Shown here: piece after piece, positions 1 to 5,901 of the stretch
Layout of the letters: every line of letters begins with the position of its first letter
Position numbering within the stretch: position 1 is the stretch's first letter
NCBI GenBank assembly: GCA_028288315.1
Contig: JAQBNY010000350.1
Span: 1 to 9,741 of the forward strand
DNA: 9,741 nucleotides
Direction of reading: 5' to 3'
Source of the DNA: Mucilaginibacter sp.
Lineage (GTDB): Bacteria > Bacteroidota > Bacteroidia > Sphingobacteriales > Sphingobacteriaceae
The notes under the pieces: model-generated
Database searches by the model: none
Seen by the model: only the letters and a program-made list of their open reading frames with translations
Told to the model about the DNA's origin: nothing
Made by a program: the position numbers and the translations under genes

Positions 1-29
1 TTATTTATATAACACATAACCAATTAATC

Positions 30-491
30 ATGATCAAAAAATCAATTGCTCTGAGTTTACTACTATCATTTATATTTTGTGCAACGGCTATCAGCACCTT
101 TGCCCAAAGCGGCCCGGTAGCCAACCATACTGCTCTTTATGTAAAGGACCTAAAGAAAAGCGCAGATTTTTATAAAAATGTTATGCTGCTTAAAGAAATC
201 CCGGAGCCATTTCATGATAACAAACATGTGTGGTTACGCACAGGTGAACATAGTCAGCTCCATTTAATACAAGGTGCTACAGAGATAACCGAACACGATA
301 TAAATTCCCATTTCGCATATTCTGTAAAAAACCTACAGGATTTTACAAAACATCTGGATCAGTTGCAATATAAATATGGCAATTGGAAAGGCGATTCTAA
401 ATCTCCGCAATTAAGGCCTGATGGTGTAAAGCAGGTTTATTTGCAAGATCCGGACAATATTTGGATAGAAGTTAACGATGACAAATTTTAA
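30..491 (+). CDS. Secreted VOC-fold (glyoxalase/bleomycin-resistance-like) protein
   Basis: A 153-residue protein with a classical signal peptide: K3-K4, a hydrophobic stretch at about 5-22, and likely signal peptidase I cleavage after A25 (STFA|QS). Cys17 is not in a lipobox, because Phe precedes it. The mature part carries one VOC beta-alpha-beta-beta-beta unit pair: N-terminal 'NHTALYVKDL' (H33), 'SQLHLIQ' (H78), 'SHFAYSV' (H94) and C-terminal 'DPDNIWIEV' (E147). These are positions where VOC metalloenzymes hold metal ligands, so a metal-dependent lyase, isomerase or dioxygenase activity is possible; the substrate cannot be told. The length of about 125 mature residues is normal for a single-domain VOC protein. 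The ATG is taken as start because the signal peptide begins directly at it. The next gene starts 40 bp downstream on the same strand, so the two may be co-transcribed. Its own promoter would lie mostly outside the window. Confidence 0.85.
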   Translation: MIKKSIALSLLLSFIFCATAISTFAQSGPVANHTALYVKDLKKSADFYKNVMLLKEIPEPFHDNKHVWLRTGEHSQLHLIQGATEITEHDINSHFAYSVKNLQDFTKHLDQLQYKYGNWKGDSKSPQLRPDGVKQVYLQDPDNIWIEVNDDKF

Positions 492-531
492 CCTCATAGA
501 TTAATTTACCAATTACCAAAAACTTAAAATC

Positions 532-1419
532 ATGACTTCAAGAAGATCTTTTCTTAAAACTTCTGCATTGTTTTCTGCCGGAGTTTTGGTGGCCCCAAGT
601 TTATTTGCCTACAAACAAAGATACATAGGCTTGCAGCTATATACAGTAAGAGATTACATGCAGAAAGATCCGGCGGCAACGTTGGCTAAAGTTGCACAAA
701 CGGGCTATACATCTGTTGAAGGAACGTATTCTGGTATTGGGAAATTTAATAATGTTGAGGCTAAAGAATTTATGGCATTATTAAAACAAAACGGATTAAT
801 AATGCCGAGTTGCCATTATCGTCTTGGAGAAGAAAAAATAAATGGTGTAGCACAGAGCGGCACCATATTAAATGGTTGGGATAAAGCGGTTGATGATGCG
901 GCTGCTAACGGTGTAAAATACATGGTTTGCGCCTATCTTTCAGTACCGGAACGGGGTTCTCTTGATCATTATAAAAAAGTGGCCGATGATTTTAACAAAG
1001 CAGCCGAGACTTGTAAAAAGGCAGGCGTACAGTTTTGCTATCATAACCACGATTTTGAGTTTGAGAAACAGGATGGAAAGTTCCCTTATGAGATACTTCT
1101 TGCCAATACAGATAAGGAACTGGTGAAAATGGAAATGGATATGTATTGGGTTACTAAAGCCAATCAGGATCCTATTGCCCTAATAAATCAACATCCTGGC
1201 AGGTTCCCTTTATGGCATGTTAAAGATATGGATAGTACACCTAACCGTATGTTTACTGAGGTAGGTAATGGTGTTATAAATTTTAAGGAAATATTTAAAC
1301 ATGCAGAGAAGTCAGGCATGAAATACTTTTTTGTTGAAGAGGATAAATGCCCGGGCGATCCCTATATAAGCATAACTCAAAGCATTACTTATATTAAAAA
1401 GAACCTTGTTTCTATTTAA
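532..1419 (+). CDS. Tat-exported sugar phosphate isomerase/epimerase-like TIM-barrel protein
   Basis: A 295-residue protein with a textbook twin-arginine signal at the very N-terminus (SRRSFLK, residues 3-9) followed by a hydrophobic stretch to about A26, so it should be exported folded. The rest is an AP-endonuclease-2 / xylose-isomerase-like TIM barrel: 'YIGLQLYTVR' opens the barrel, followed by candidate metal and acid-base residues E63, H95, H171 and H173 in 'CYHNHDFEFE', D203 in 'MEMDMYW', H229 in 'WHVKDMD' and E269/E270 near the end. This pattern matches the sugar phosphate isomerase/epimerase family common in Bacteroidota, many of which are Tat-exported. Substrate is unknown; export argues for a free sugar, cyclitol or related compound rather than a sugar phosphate (inference). 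It follows the VOC gene by 40 bp and is probably in one transcript with it. The length is normal for the family and nothing appears broken. Confidence 0.88.
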   Translation: MTSRRSFLKTSALFSAGVLVAPSLFAYKQRYIGLQLYTVRDYMQKDPAATLAKVAQTGYTSVEGTYSGIGKFNNVEAKEFMALLKQNGLIMPSCHYRLGEEKINGVAQSGTILNGWDKAVDDAAANGVKYMVCAYLSVPERGSLDHYKKVADDFNKAAETCKKAGVQFCYHNHDFEFEKQDGKFPYEILLANTDKELVKMEMDMYWVTKANQDPIALINQHPGRFPLWHVKDMDSTPNRMFTEVGNGVINFKEIFKHAEKSGMKYFFVEEDKCPGDPYISITQSITYIKKNLVSI

Positions 1420-1440
1420 CAGTAATTAACCCGCCACTCG

Positions 1441-1471
1441 TTTTAGAATAGCTATTAATAAATTACCTTTA
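1441..1471 (+). promoter_or_regulatory. Possible promoter of the KdpD-like gene
   Basis: TACCTTTA at 1464-1471 matches the Bacteroidota -7 consensus TAnnTTTG in seven of eight positions. A TTTTAG at 1441-1446 lies about 19 bp upstream, where a TTTG-type -33 element is expected. The start codon at 1508 would give a leader of roughly 30 bases. The region is AT-rich, so chance matches are likely; this is a weak call. Confidence 0.3.
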
Positions 1472-1481
1472 AAGCTATTAA
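1450..1481. repeat. 9-bp direct repeat flanking the candidate -7 box
   Basis: AGCTATTAA occurs at 1450-1458 and again at 1473-1481, 23 bp apart start to start (about two helical turns). The first copy overlaps a perfect 10-bp palindrome, AATAGCTATT, at 1447-1456. The pair brackets the possible -7 element at 1464-1471, so an operator for a regulator of the KdpD-like gene is conceivable. Low-complexity AT sequence makes coincidence possible. Confidence 0.3.
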
Positions 1482-1507
1482 CGGCAGAAATATGCCAATT
1501 GGTAATT

Positions 1508-2641
1508 ATGTTAGATGAGCAGCACAAGGACAACTCTGTAAAAGATTTTATAGAACTGGTTAAAAAGTCCAGACGAGGTAAGCTTAAGATTTATATAGGC
1601 ATGAGTGCTGGTGTAGGTAAAACCTACCGCATGCTACAAGAAGCTCATGCCCTACAACGTAATGGCATTGGCATTCAAATTGGTTATATCGAAACGCATA
1701 ACCGTTCAGAAACACAAGCCTTAGTTGAGGGCCTGCCTGTTATTGCCCGCCGGAAAACATTTTACAAAGGTAAAGAACTGGAGGAGTTGGACCTGCAAGC
1801 CATACTAAACCGCCACCCTGAAGTGGTTATAGTTGATGAATTGGCCCATACTAATATTGAAGGCAGTAAAAATAGTAAACGCTGGCAGGATGTGCTGGAC
1901 ATACTGGAAGCCGGCATAAGCGTTATTACTGCAGTAAACATACAGCACCTGGAAAGCCTTAATGAGGATGTAGAGCAAATAACCGGCATTGCCATTACAG
2001 AGCGCATCCCTGATAAAATACTTGACCTTGCCGATGAAGTAGTAAACATTGACCTCACTGCGGATGAACTGGTAGATAGGTTAAGAGAGGGAAGGATTTA
2101 TGAGAAAGGCAAGATAGAACGCGCCCTGCAAAACTTTTTCCAAAGTGATAAGATACTACAACTGCGCGAGTTGGCACTAAAAGAAGTGGCCCATCATGTA
2201 GAGCGCAAGATTGATATAGAGGTACCCAAACAAATTAAGCTTAGGCCCGAGAAATTTTTGGCCTGTATATCATCCAATGCTGAAACAGCCAGAATAGTGA
2301 TACGTAAAACTGCCCGGCTTGCCTCTTATTACCGTTCGCCATGGATAGTATTATATGTGCAAAGTAGTAGCGAAAGCCTTGATCGTATCAAGCTTGAAAA
2401 ACAACGCCACCTCATTAACAATTTTAAATTAGCGACCGAGCTTGGTGCCGAGCTGATTAAGCTTAAAAGTGATGCTATTACCCAAACTATTATGAAGGTA
2501 GCCGAAGAAAAAGAGGTAACCACCATTTGTATTGGCAAACCGCATTTAAATTTATGGCAGGTGATACTCAGAACTGCCATATTTAACGAACTGCTCAACA
2601 AAATTGCAGCAACAGAAACCGATTTGGTAATACTATCATAA
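1508..2641 (+). CDS. kdpD: Stand-alone KdpD N-terminal module (KdpD domain + USP domain), no kinase
   Basis: A 377-residue soluble protein matching the cytoplasmic input half of the potassium sensor KdpD. Residues of about 24-235 are the KdpD domain, with Walker A GMSAGVGKT (31-39), 'YIETHNR' and Walker B VVIVDELAHTN (from 106). Residues of about 249-377 form a universal-stress-protein-like domain ('KFLACISS... RKTARLASYY... WIVLYV'). Full-length enterobacterial KdpD is about 890 residues and continues with four membrane helices (DUF4118), GAF, HisKA and HATPase; here the frame ends cleanly after the USP domain and nothing resembling those parts follows. Short KdpD proteins of this kind are familiar in Bacteroidota, usually beside kdpABC and a separate kinase; neither is in this window. 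It presumably senses ATP, K+ or nucleotide status and acts on a partner encoded elsewhere (inference). The ATG at 1508 is preferred to an in-frame TTG at 1499, since the conserved domain begins well downstream of both. Confidence 0.85.
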   Translation: MLDEQHKDNSVKDFIELVKKSRRGKLKIYIGMSAGVGKTYRMLQEAHALQRNGIGIQIGYIETHNRSETQALVEGLPVIARRKTFYKGKELEELDLQAILNRHPEVVIVDELAHTNIEGSKNSKRWQDVLDILEAGISVITAVNIQHLESLNEDVEQITGIAITERIPDKILDLADEVVNIDLTADELVDRLREGRIYEKGKIERALQNFFQSDKILQLRELALKEVAHHVERKIDIEVPKQIKLRPEKFLACISSNAETARIVIRKTARLASYYRSPWIVLYVQSSSESLDRIKLEKQRHLINNFKLATELGAELIKLKSDAITQTIMKVAEEKEVTTICIGKPHLNLWQVILRTAIFNELLNKIAATETDLVILS

Positions 2642-2707
2642 ACCAGAAAATCCAAGCCAAGCCCCGGATATTAAGAATACAAATAACCCTTTCCTTTTTC
2701 ATATGAG

Positions 2708-2757
2708 TAGTCCTGAAATAGGTTGACTATTTTTTGATTTATTGACTTTAAAGTCCG
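2708..2757. repeat. Inverted-repeat block between convergent genes
   Basis: Three linked elements occupy about 50 bp. TAGTC (2708-2712) and GACTA (2725-2729) form a 5-bp inverted repeat around a 12-nt loop; GACTTTAAAGTC (2744-2755) is a perfect 12-bp palindrome; TTGACT occurs twice (2723-2728 and 2743-2748), and AGTCC occurs at both ends (2709-2713 and 2752-2756). It lies in the 120-bp gap between the stop codons of the KdpD-like gene and the convergent proline-rich gene. It is too AT-rich for a classical intrinsic terminator. It may be a remnant of an insertion-sequence end or a protein-binding site; neither can be proved here. Confidence 0.4.
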
Positions 2758-2762
2758 ATATA

Positions 2763-3020
2763 TTAAGGAAGTCGTGGAGCTGGTGGTCTTGGTGGCGGAG
2801 GCGGCAATTTGATATGCAAACGTTTGTGTCGCTTAACTGTACGGGTCCTGTGTGTGCGTTTTTTACTAAATAAATGTAAAGGATCTGGCGGCGGTGGCGG
2901 CGGTTTTGGTCTGCTTTGAAAAGGAGCTACCGCGGGTTCAGCTAATACAGGTGTTGCATCTGCAAATGTAGTACTGGCTGTCATGAATGCCGCAAGCATA
3001 TAAATTCGTATCGCTTTCAT
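2763..3020 (-). CDS. Small secreted proline-rich, strongly basic protein of unknown function
   Basis: An 85-residue frame with a convincing signal peptide: K2, R5, hydrophobic region 6-19, and cleavage most likely after A20 (TFA|DA). The mature 65 residues are low-complexity: six consecutive prolines (40-45), a basic block at 53-71 made almost only of Lys, Arg, His and Thr, then five prolines (73-77) and a Pro/Arg-rich tail ending LP. No cysteines and no recognised domain. Such a chain should be extended and could span peptidoglycan or bind anionic polymers; that is inference from composition. I do not recognise the family. The start is the first ATG and sits exactly at the signal peptide. 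It lies 55 bp downstream of the hydrolase gene on the same strand and could be its distal partner, though no shared function is evident. The signal peptide and lack of a competing frame support it as real, but it is less sure than its neighbours. Confidence 0.6.
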   Translation of the reverse strand: MKAIRIYMLAAFMTASTTFADATPVLAEPAVAPFQSRPKPPPPPPDPLHLFSKKRTHRTRTVKRHKRLHIKLPPPPPRPPAPRLP

Positions 3021-3075
3021 ATGTAATTGTTAGTTGTATGCTATAACGCAAAACGTTGTGTAATGTTTATGCATG

Positions 3076-4002
3076 TTACTTAATAACATTGGTGTACAAA
3101 AAGTCAGCAGTGTATTGGCCTGCTTGTAACCAACGTTCTTTAGTTTTATTATTTACCCGAACTAAAGGGTTAAAATGCTTATGCAATTCATGAGCGTAAC
3201 CTTCAAATAATTTAAAACCATTAGGTATTTTTAATTCATCTGCCTTTTCATGTATTGCCAGGCTGCCATATAAAGGTGCATCCTTATGGGTTAAAGGCAT
3301 TATACCATCCTTGCTACCATGCACACTAACTATAGGAACATGGCCGTTTTTTAACCAGTTTAAATCAAATATACCTCCCCAATAATTTATAACTGCGGCA
3401 ACTTTTGGTATTGTGGTTATTTTAGCTCCATCTGTAGTATCAGGCAAGCCAGCTAATTTCGCAAGTTGGTAATTGTTGCTGTAAGCTGCTTGTAAAGCAA
3501 TCATCCCACCCGAAGAGTTACCGGCCAAAATAATTTTATCAGGGTCAATGTTGTATAATTTGCAATTCTTTCTAAAATAGTCAACAGCTGCACGCACATC
3601 CTGCACAGCGTAATAAGTGCTTTTTAATAATTCATCAAAATTAAAAAGGGGGTTATGCTTGCTTAAACTATAGTTTATAGCCGCACACACATATCCGCGT
3701 TTGGCAAAAGTTTCGCTCCACAATTCAATACCTGTAGCGTTTTTTGATCCAAATTTAAAGCCACCGCCATGCATCCAAATAATCATAGGCCTGCCGGTAG
3801 AGCTATCGCTTGCAGGTTGATAAAGATCAAACAAACGCGATTTGTCTTTTTTTGTAGAATGGGCAATACCGTAACTTAAATTCTTTGTTTTAGTAACATT
3901 TGCAAACACAAAGTCTTTATACTTTAGAGGCTTAATAGATTGTGCCACAGTACTAAGTGTGATACAGAAAAGCGTGACTAAAAATAACGGCTGTTTAAAC
4001 AT
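3076..4002 (-). CDS. Secreted alpha/beta-hydrolase (esterase/lipase, HSL/carboxylesterase-like)
   Basis: A 308-residue protein with a signal peptide (hydrophobic 5-18, likely cleavage after A20 in TVA|QS). It has the full set of esterase motifs: oxyanion-hole HGGG at 78-81 in 'IIWMHGGGFKFGS', nucleophile elbow GNSSG at 161-165 with S163, acid D232 in 'VHGSKDGIMPL', and H271 in 'FEGYAHELHKH'. The layout fits the carboxylesterase type B / hormone-sensitive-lipase-like alpha/beta-hydrolases (BD-FAE/acetylxylan-esterase-like group). Likely a periplasmic or outer-surface carboxyl-ester hydrolase; the substrate could be acetylated polysaccharide or small esters and cannot be determined. It is divergent from the pigment operon across a 145-bp AT-rich gap, and upstream of the small proline-rich gene on the same strand. 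Length and catalytic residues are complete, with no sign of damage. Confidence 0.87.
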   Translation of the reverse strand: MFKQPLFLVTLFCITLSTVAQSIKPLKYKDFVFANVTKTKNLSYGIAHSTKKDKSRLFDLYQPASDSSTGRPMIIWMHGGGFKFGSKNATGIELWSETFAKRGYVCAAINYSLSKHNPLFNFDELLKSTYYAVQDVRAAVDYFRKNCKLYNIDPDKIILAGNSSGGMIALQAAYSNNYQLAKLAGLPDTTDGAKITTIPKVAAVINYWGGIFDLNWLKNGHVPIVSVHGSKDGIMPLTHKDAPLYGSLAIHEKADELKIPNGFKLFEGYAHELHKHFNPLVRVNNKTKERWLQAGQYTADFLYTNVIK

Positions 4003-4105
4003 GATACCTGATATACATTACAATTGAGATATAGGATATTTTATATTATATAGTTTGTTATTAAACAAGTAATACATTTTATAATGCCCGGCTTTTCTTT
4101 TTTGT

Positions 4106-4113
4106 TAAATTTG
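4106..4113 (+). promoter_or_regulatory. Bacteroidota-type -7 box upstream of the pigment operon
   Basis: TAAATTTG is an exact match to the Bacteroidota -7 consensus TAnnTTTG. It lies 34 bp before the acpS ATG in the divergent gap, which predicts a transcription start near 4120 and a leader of about 28 bases. No good TTTG-type -33 element is seen at the usual distance; the upstream DNA at 4030-4080 is extremely AT-rich and could help as an UP-like region. It is the only convincing promoter candidate for the six genes that follow. Confidence 0.5.
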
Positions 4114-4147
4114 AAAGTAGCTTAAAGTTAAACAATAAGCGTACAAT

Positions 4148-4522
4148 ATGGTTATAGGGCTTGGAATTGATATGATAGAGGTAGAGCGTATCGCTGCTAA
4201 AATTAATAAGAATAGTGGTTTTAGGGAGATGTTGTTTTCAAGGGAAGAGATTGCTTATTGTGAACAAAAAACAAATAAATTTGAACATTACGCCGCCAGG
4301 TTCGCTGCCAAAGAAGCCTTTTTTAAAGCACTAGGAACAGGGTGGAGCGAAGGAACTTCATTTAGCGAAGTAGAGGTAACGAATACAGAAAATGGCAAGC
4401 CCCAGTTATCGTTTTCAGGTAATACAGCCAACATCATCAACGCAATGGAATTAAGTAACATATTAGTTTCCTTAACACATCTAAAATCAGTGGCATCGGC
4501 AGTAGTAATAATTGAGAAATAA
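4148..4522 (+). CDS. acpS: Holo-[acyl-carrier-protein] synthase (AcpS-type 4'-phosphopantetheinyl transferase)
   Basis: A 124-residue protein of the short, trimeric AcpS type rather than the roughly 230-residue Sfp type. Family signatures are complete: 'GLGIDMIEVERI' with Mg-binding D8, 'RFAAKEAFFKALGTG' with E56 and K60, and the C-terminal 'VSLTHLKSVASAVVI' segment with H111. It transfers 4'-phosphopantetheine from CoA to a serine of an acyl carrier protein in the cytosol. Its stop TAA shares one base with the ATG of the ligase gene (TAATG), so the two are translationally linked and it belongs to the pigment operon. It would arm the carrier proteins on which the polyene is built (inference). 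It may also be the housekeeping AcpS of the cell; this can be judged only by looking for a second copy in the genome. Confidence 0.92.
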   Translation: MVIGLGIDMIEVERIAAKINKNSGFREMLFSREEIAYCEQKTNKFEHYAARFAAKEAFFKALGTGWSEGTSFSEVEVTNTENGKPQLSFSGNTANIINAMELSNILVSLTHLKSVASAVVIIEK

Positions 4523-5805
4523 TGGAATTTATAAAAGATAAAGCACACGCTGCCAACTTAATACAGGAGCAAAAATTAAAAGAGCTGCTTGTTTACCTTT
4601 CAGAACATTCTCCTTTTTACAGGCAATTGTTTAGTAAACACCAGGTGAACATTAATGATATAAGATCCATTGCCGACCTTTCTTTAATACCGGTTACTAC
4701 AAAAGACGATCTGCAGCGGCAAAATGATGATTTTTTGTGCGTGCCTGCGGTAGATGTTGTTGAATATATGTCAACCTCGGGCACATTGGGCAGCCCTGTA
4801 ACTATTGCACTTACGGAAAATGACCTTAAACGGCTCGCCTATAATGAGTATAATTCCTTTTTATGTGCCGAGGGGACTAAACAGGATATTTACCAGCTTA
4901 TGCTAACGCTGGACAGGCAGTTTATGGCAGGCATCGCTTATTACTCGGGCATACGTAAGCTGGGGGCTGGTATGGTACGTTTAGGCCCCGGAGTGCCTGC
5001 CTTACAATGGGAAACTATAAAGCGAATAAAGCCCACTGCAATTGTTGCGGTTCCGTCTTTTATATTAAAGCTGATACAATTTGCTAAAGAAACGGGAATT
5101 GATATTAACCAAACATCGGTTAAAAAAGCAATTTGCATAGGTGAAAACATCCGCAATACAGATTTTAGTCTGAATATTTTAGGCAAGAAGATCACAGAAG
5201 CCTGGGATATTCAGCTTTTCTCTACCTATGCAAGTACCGAAATGCAAACGGCTTTTACAGAGTGCGCGCAAGGTAAAGGTGGCCATTATCAGCCCGAGCT
5301 ACTGATAGTTGAACTGCTTGATGAAAATAACCAGCCTGTTGAGCCATACACTCCCGGCGAGGTTACCATTACTACATTAGGTGTAGAGGGTATGCCTTTG
5401 CTTCGTTATAAAACCGGGGATATTTGCATGTTTTTTGATGAGCCCTGCGCCTGCGGCAGAACAAGCTTGCGCTTATCATCTATTATTGGCCGTAAAAAGC
5501 AGATGATAAAATTTAAAGGTACTACGCTTTATCCTCCTGCGTTATTTGATCTGTTAAATGAGCGCGAAGAAATACTTGATTTTGTAATTGAGGTATACTC
5601 AAACGAGATAGGGCTTGACCAGGTATCGCTTTACCTTGTACCTGCAGAAGATAATGAAGAATGCGACCACAGGATAAGGGCTTACCTGCAGGCAAGGCTT
5701 AGGGTAAGTCCACATATTAAATATGTAACGGTTGAGGAGATCCAAAAAATACAATTCAGCGAGGCAAGCCGTAAGCCCATTAAATTTATTGATAAAAGGT
5801 CTTAA
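4522..5805 (+). CDS. PaaK-like AMP-dependent ligase, probable aryl-starter (4-coumarate) activating enzyme
   Basis: A 427-residue ANL-superfamily adenylate-forming enzyme of the phenylacetate-CoA-ligase branch, of normal length. Motifs in order: nucleotide-phosphate loop STSGTLGSP (84-92), 'STYASTE' (234-240), 'LLRYKTGD' with ribose-binding D300, and 'SRKPIKFID' with the probable catalytic K418. A Zn-type site common in the family is visible as E247-C248 with H255, and C309-A-C311-G-R. The hinge reads 'GRKKQMIKFKG' (323-333), where PaaK enzymes usually have GRSDDM, so the usual hinge aspartates are missing. In flexirubin-type clusters this gene is thought to adenylate the 4-hydroxycinnamate made by the adjacent lyase and pass it to CoA or directly to a carrier protein; which acceptor is used cannot be told. 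The start overlaps the acpS stop by one base. A 96-bp gap separates it from the lyase. Confidence 0.85.
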   Translation: MEFIKDKAHAANLIQEQKLKELLVYLSEHSPFYRQLFSKHQVNINDIRSIADLSLIPVTTKDDLQRQNDDFLCVPAVDVVEYMSTSGTLGSPVTIALTENDLKRLAYNEYNSFLCAEGTKQDIYQLMLTLDRQFMAGIAYYSGIRKLGAGMVRLGPGVPALQWETIKRIKPTAIVAVPSFILKLIQFAKETGIDINQTSVKKAICIGENIRNTDFSLNILGKKITEAWDIQLFSTYASTEMQTAFTECAQGKGGHYQPELLIVELLDENNQPVEPYTPGEVTITTLGVEGMPLLRYKTGDICMFFDEPCACGRTSLRLSSIIGRKKQMIKFKGTTLYPPALFDLLNEREEILDFVIEVYSNEIGLDQVSLYLVPAEDNEECDHRIRAYLQARLRVSPHIKYVTVEEIQKIQFSEASRKPIKFIDKRS

Positions 5806-5901
5806 AACAGGCCGTTATTACTTTTTCATTAACCTGCTTTTGTATATATTTTATACTTTAGCTGATTATTATTCACTCTTGATAGAACAAATAATTTGCC
5901 C

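Noticed and set aside
30..110. Lipoprotein signal for the VOC protein (Cys17 in the signal peptide)
   Set aside because: Residues before the Cys are Phe-Ile-Phe, with no Ala/Gly/Ser at -1, so there is no lipobox; signal peptidase I cleavage after A25 fits.
1499..1507. TTG start for the KdpD-like gene, adding three residues
   Set aside because: An ATG follows at 1508, TTG starts are rare, and no ribosome-binding signal favours the upstream codon.
1762..2655. Two open frames on the minus strand inside the KdpD-like gene (1762-2058 and 2329-2655)
   Set aside because: Both are antisense shadows of a well-recognised gene; their Ser-rich, Leu-rich translations resemble nothing and have no start context.
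2642..2762. Rho-independent terminator between the convergent genes
   Set aside because: The palindromes are short and AT-rich with no GC stem followed by a T-run in either direction; only a repeat block is claimed.
4288..5195. Minus-strand open frames within acpS and the ligase (4288-4548, 4941-5195)
   Set aside because: They lie fully or mostly opposite strongly conserved coding sequence and show no domain or signal peptide.
5896..5901. TTG start for the ammonia-lyase, adding two residues
   Set aside because: The ATG at 5902 is two codons downstream and fits the family N-terminus better.
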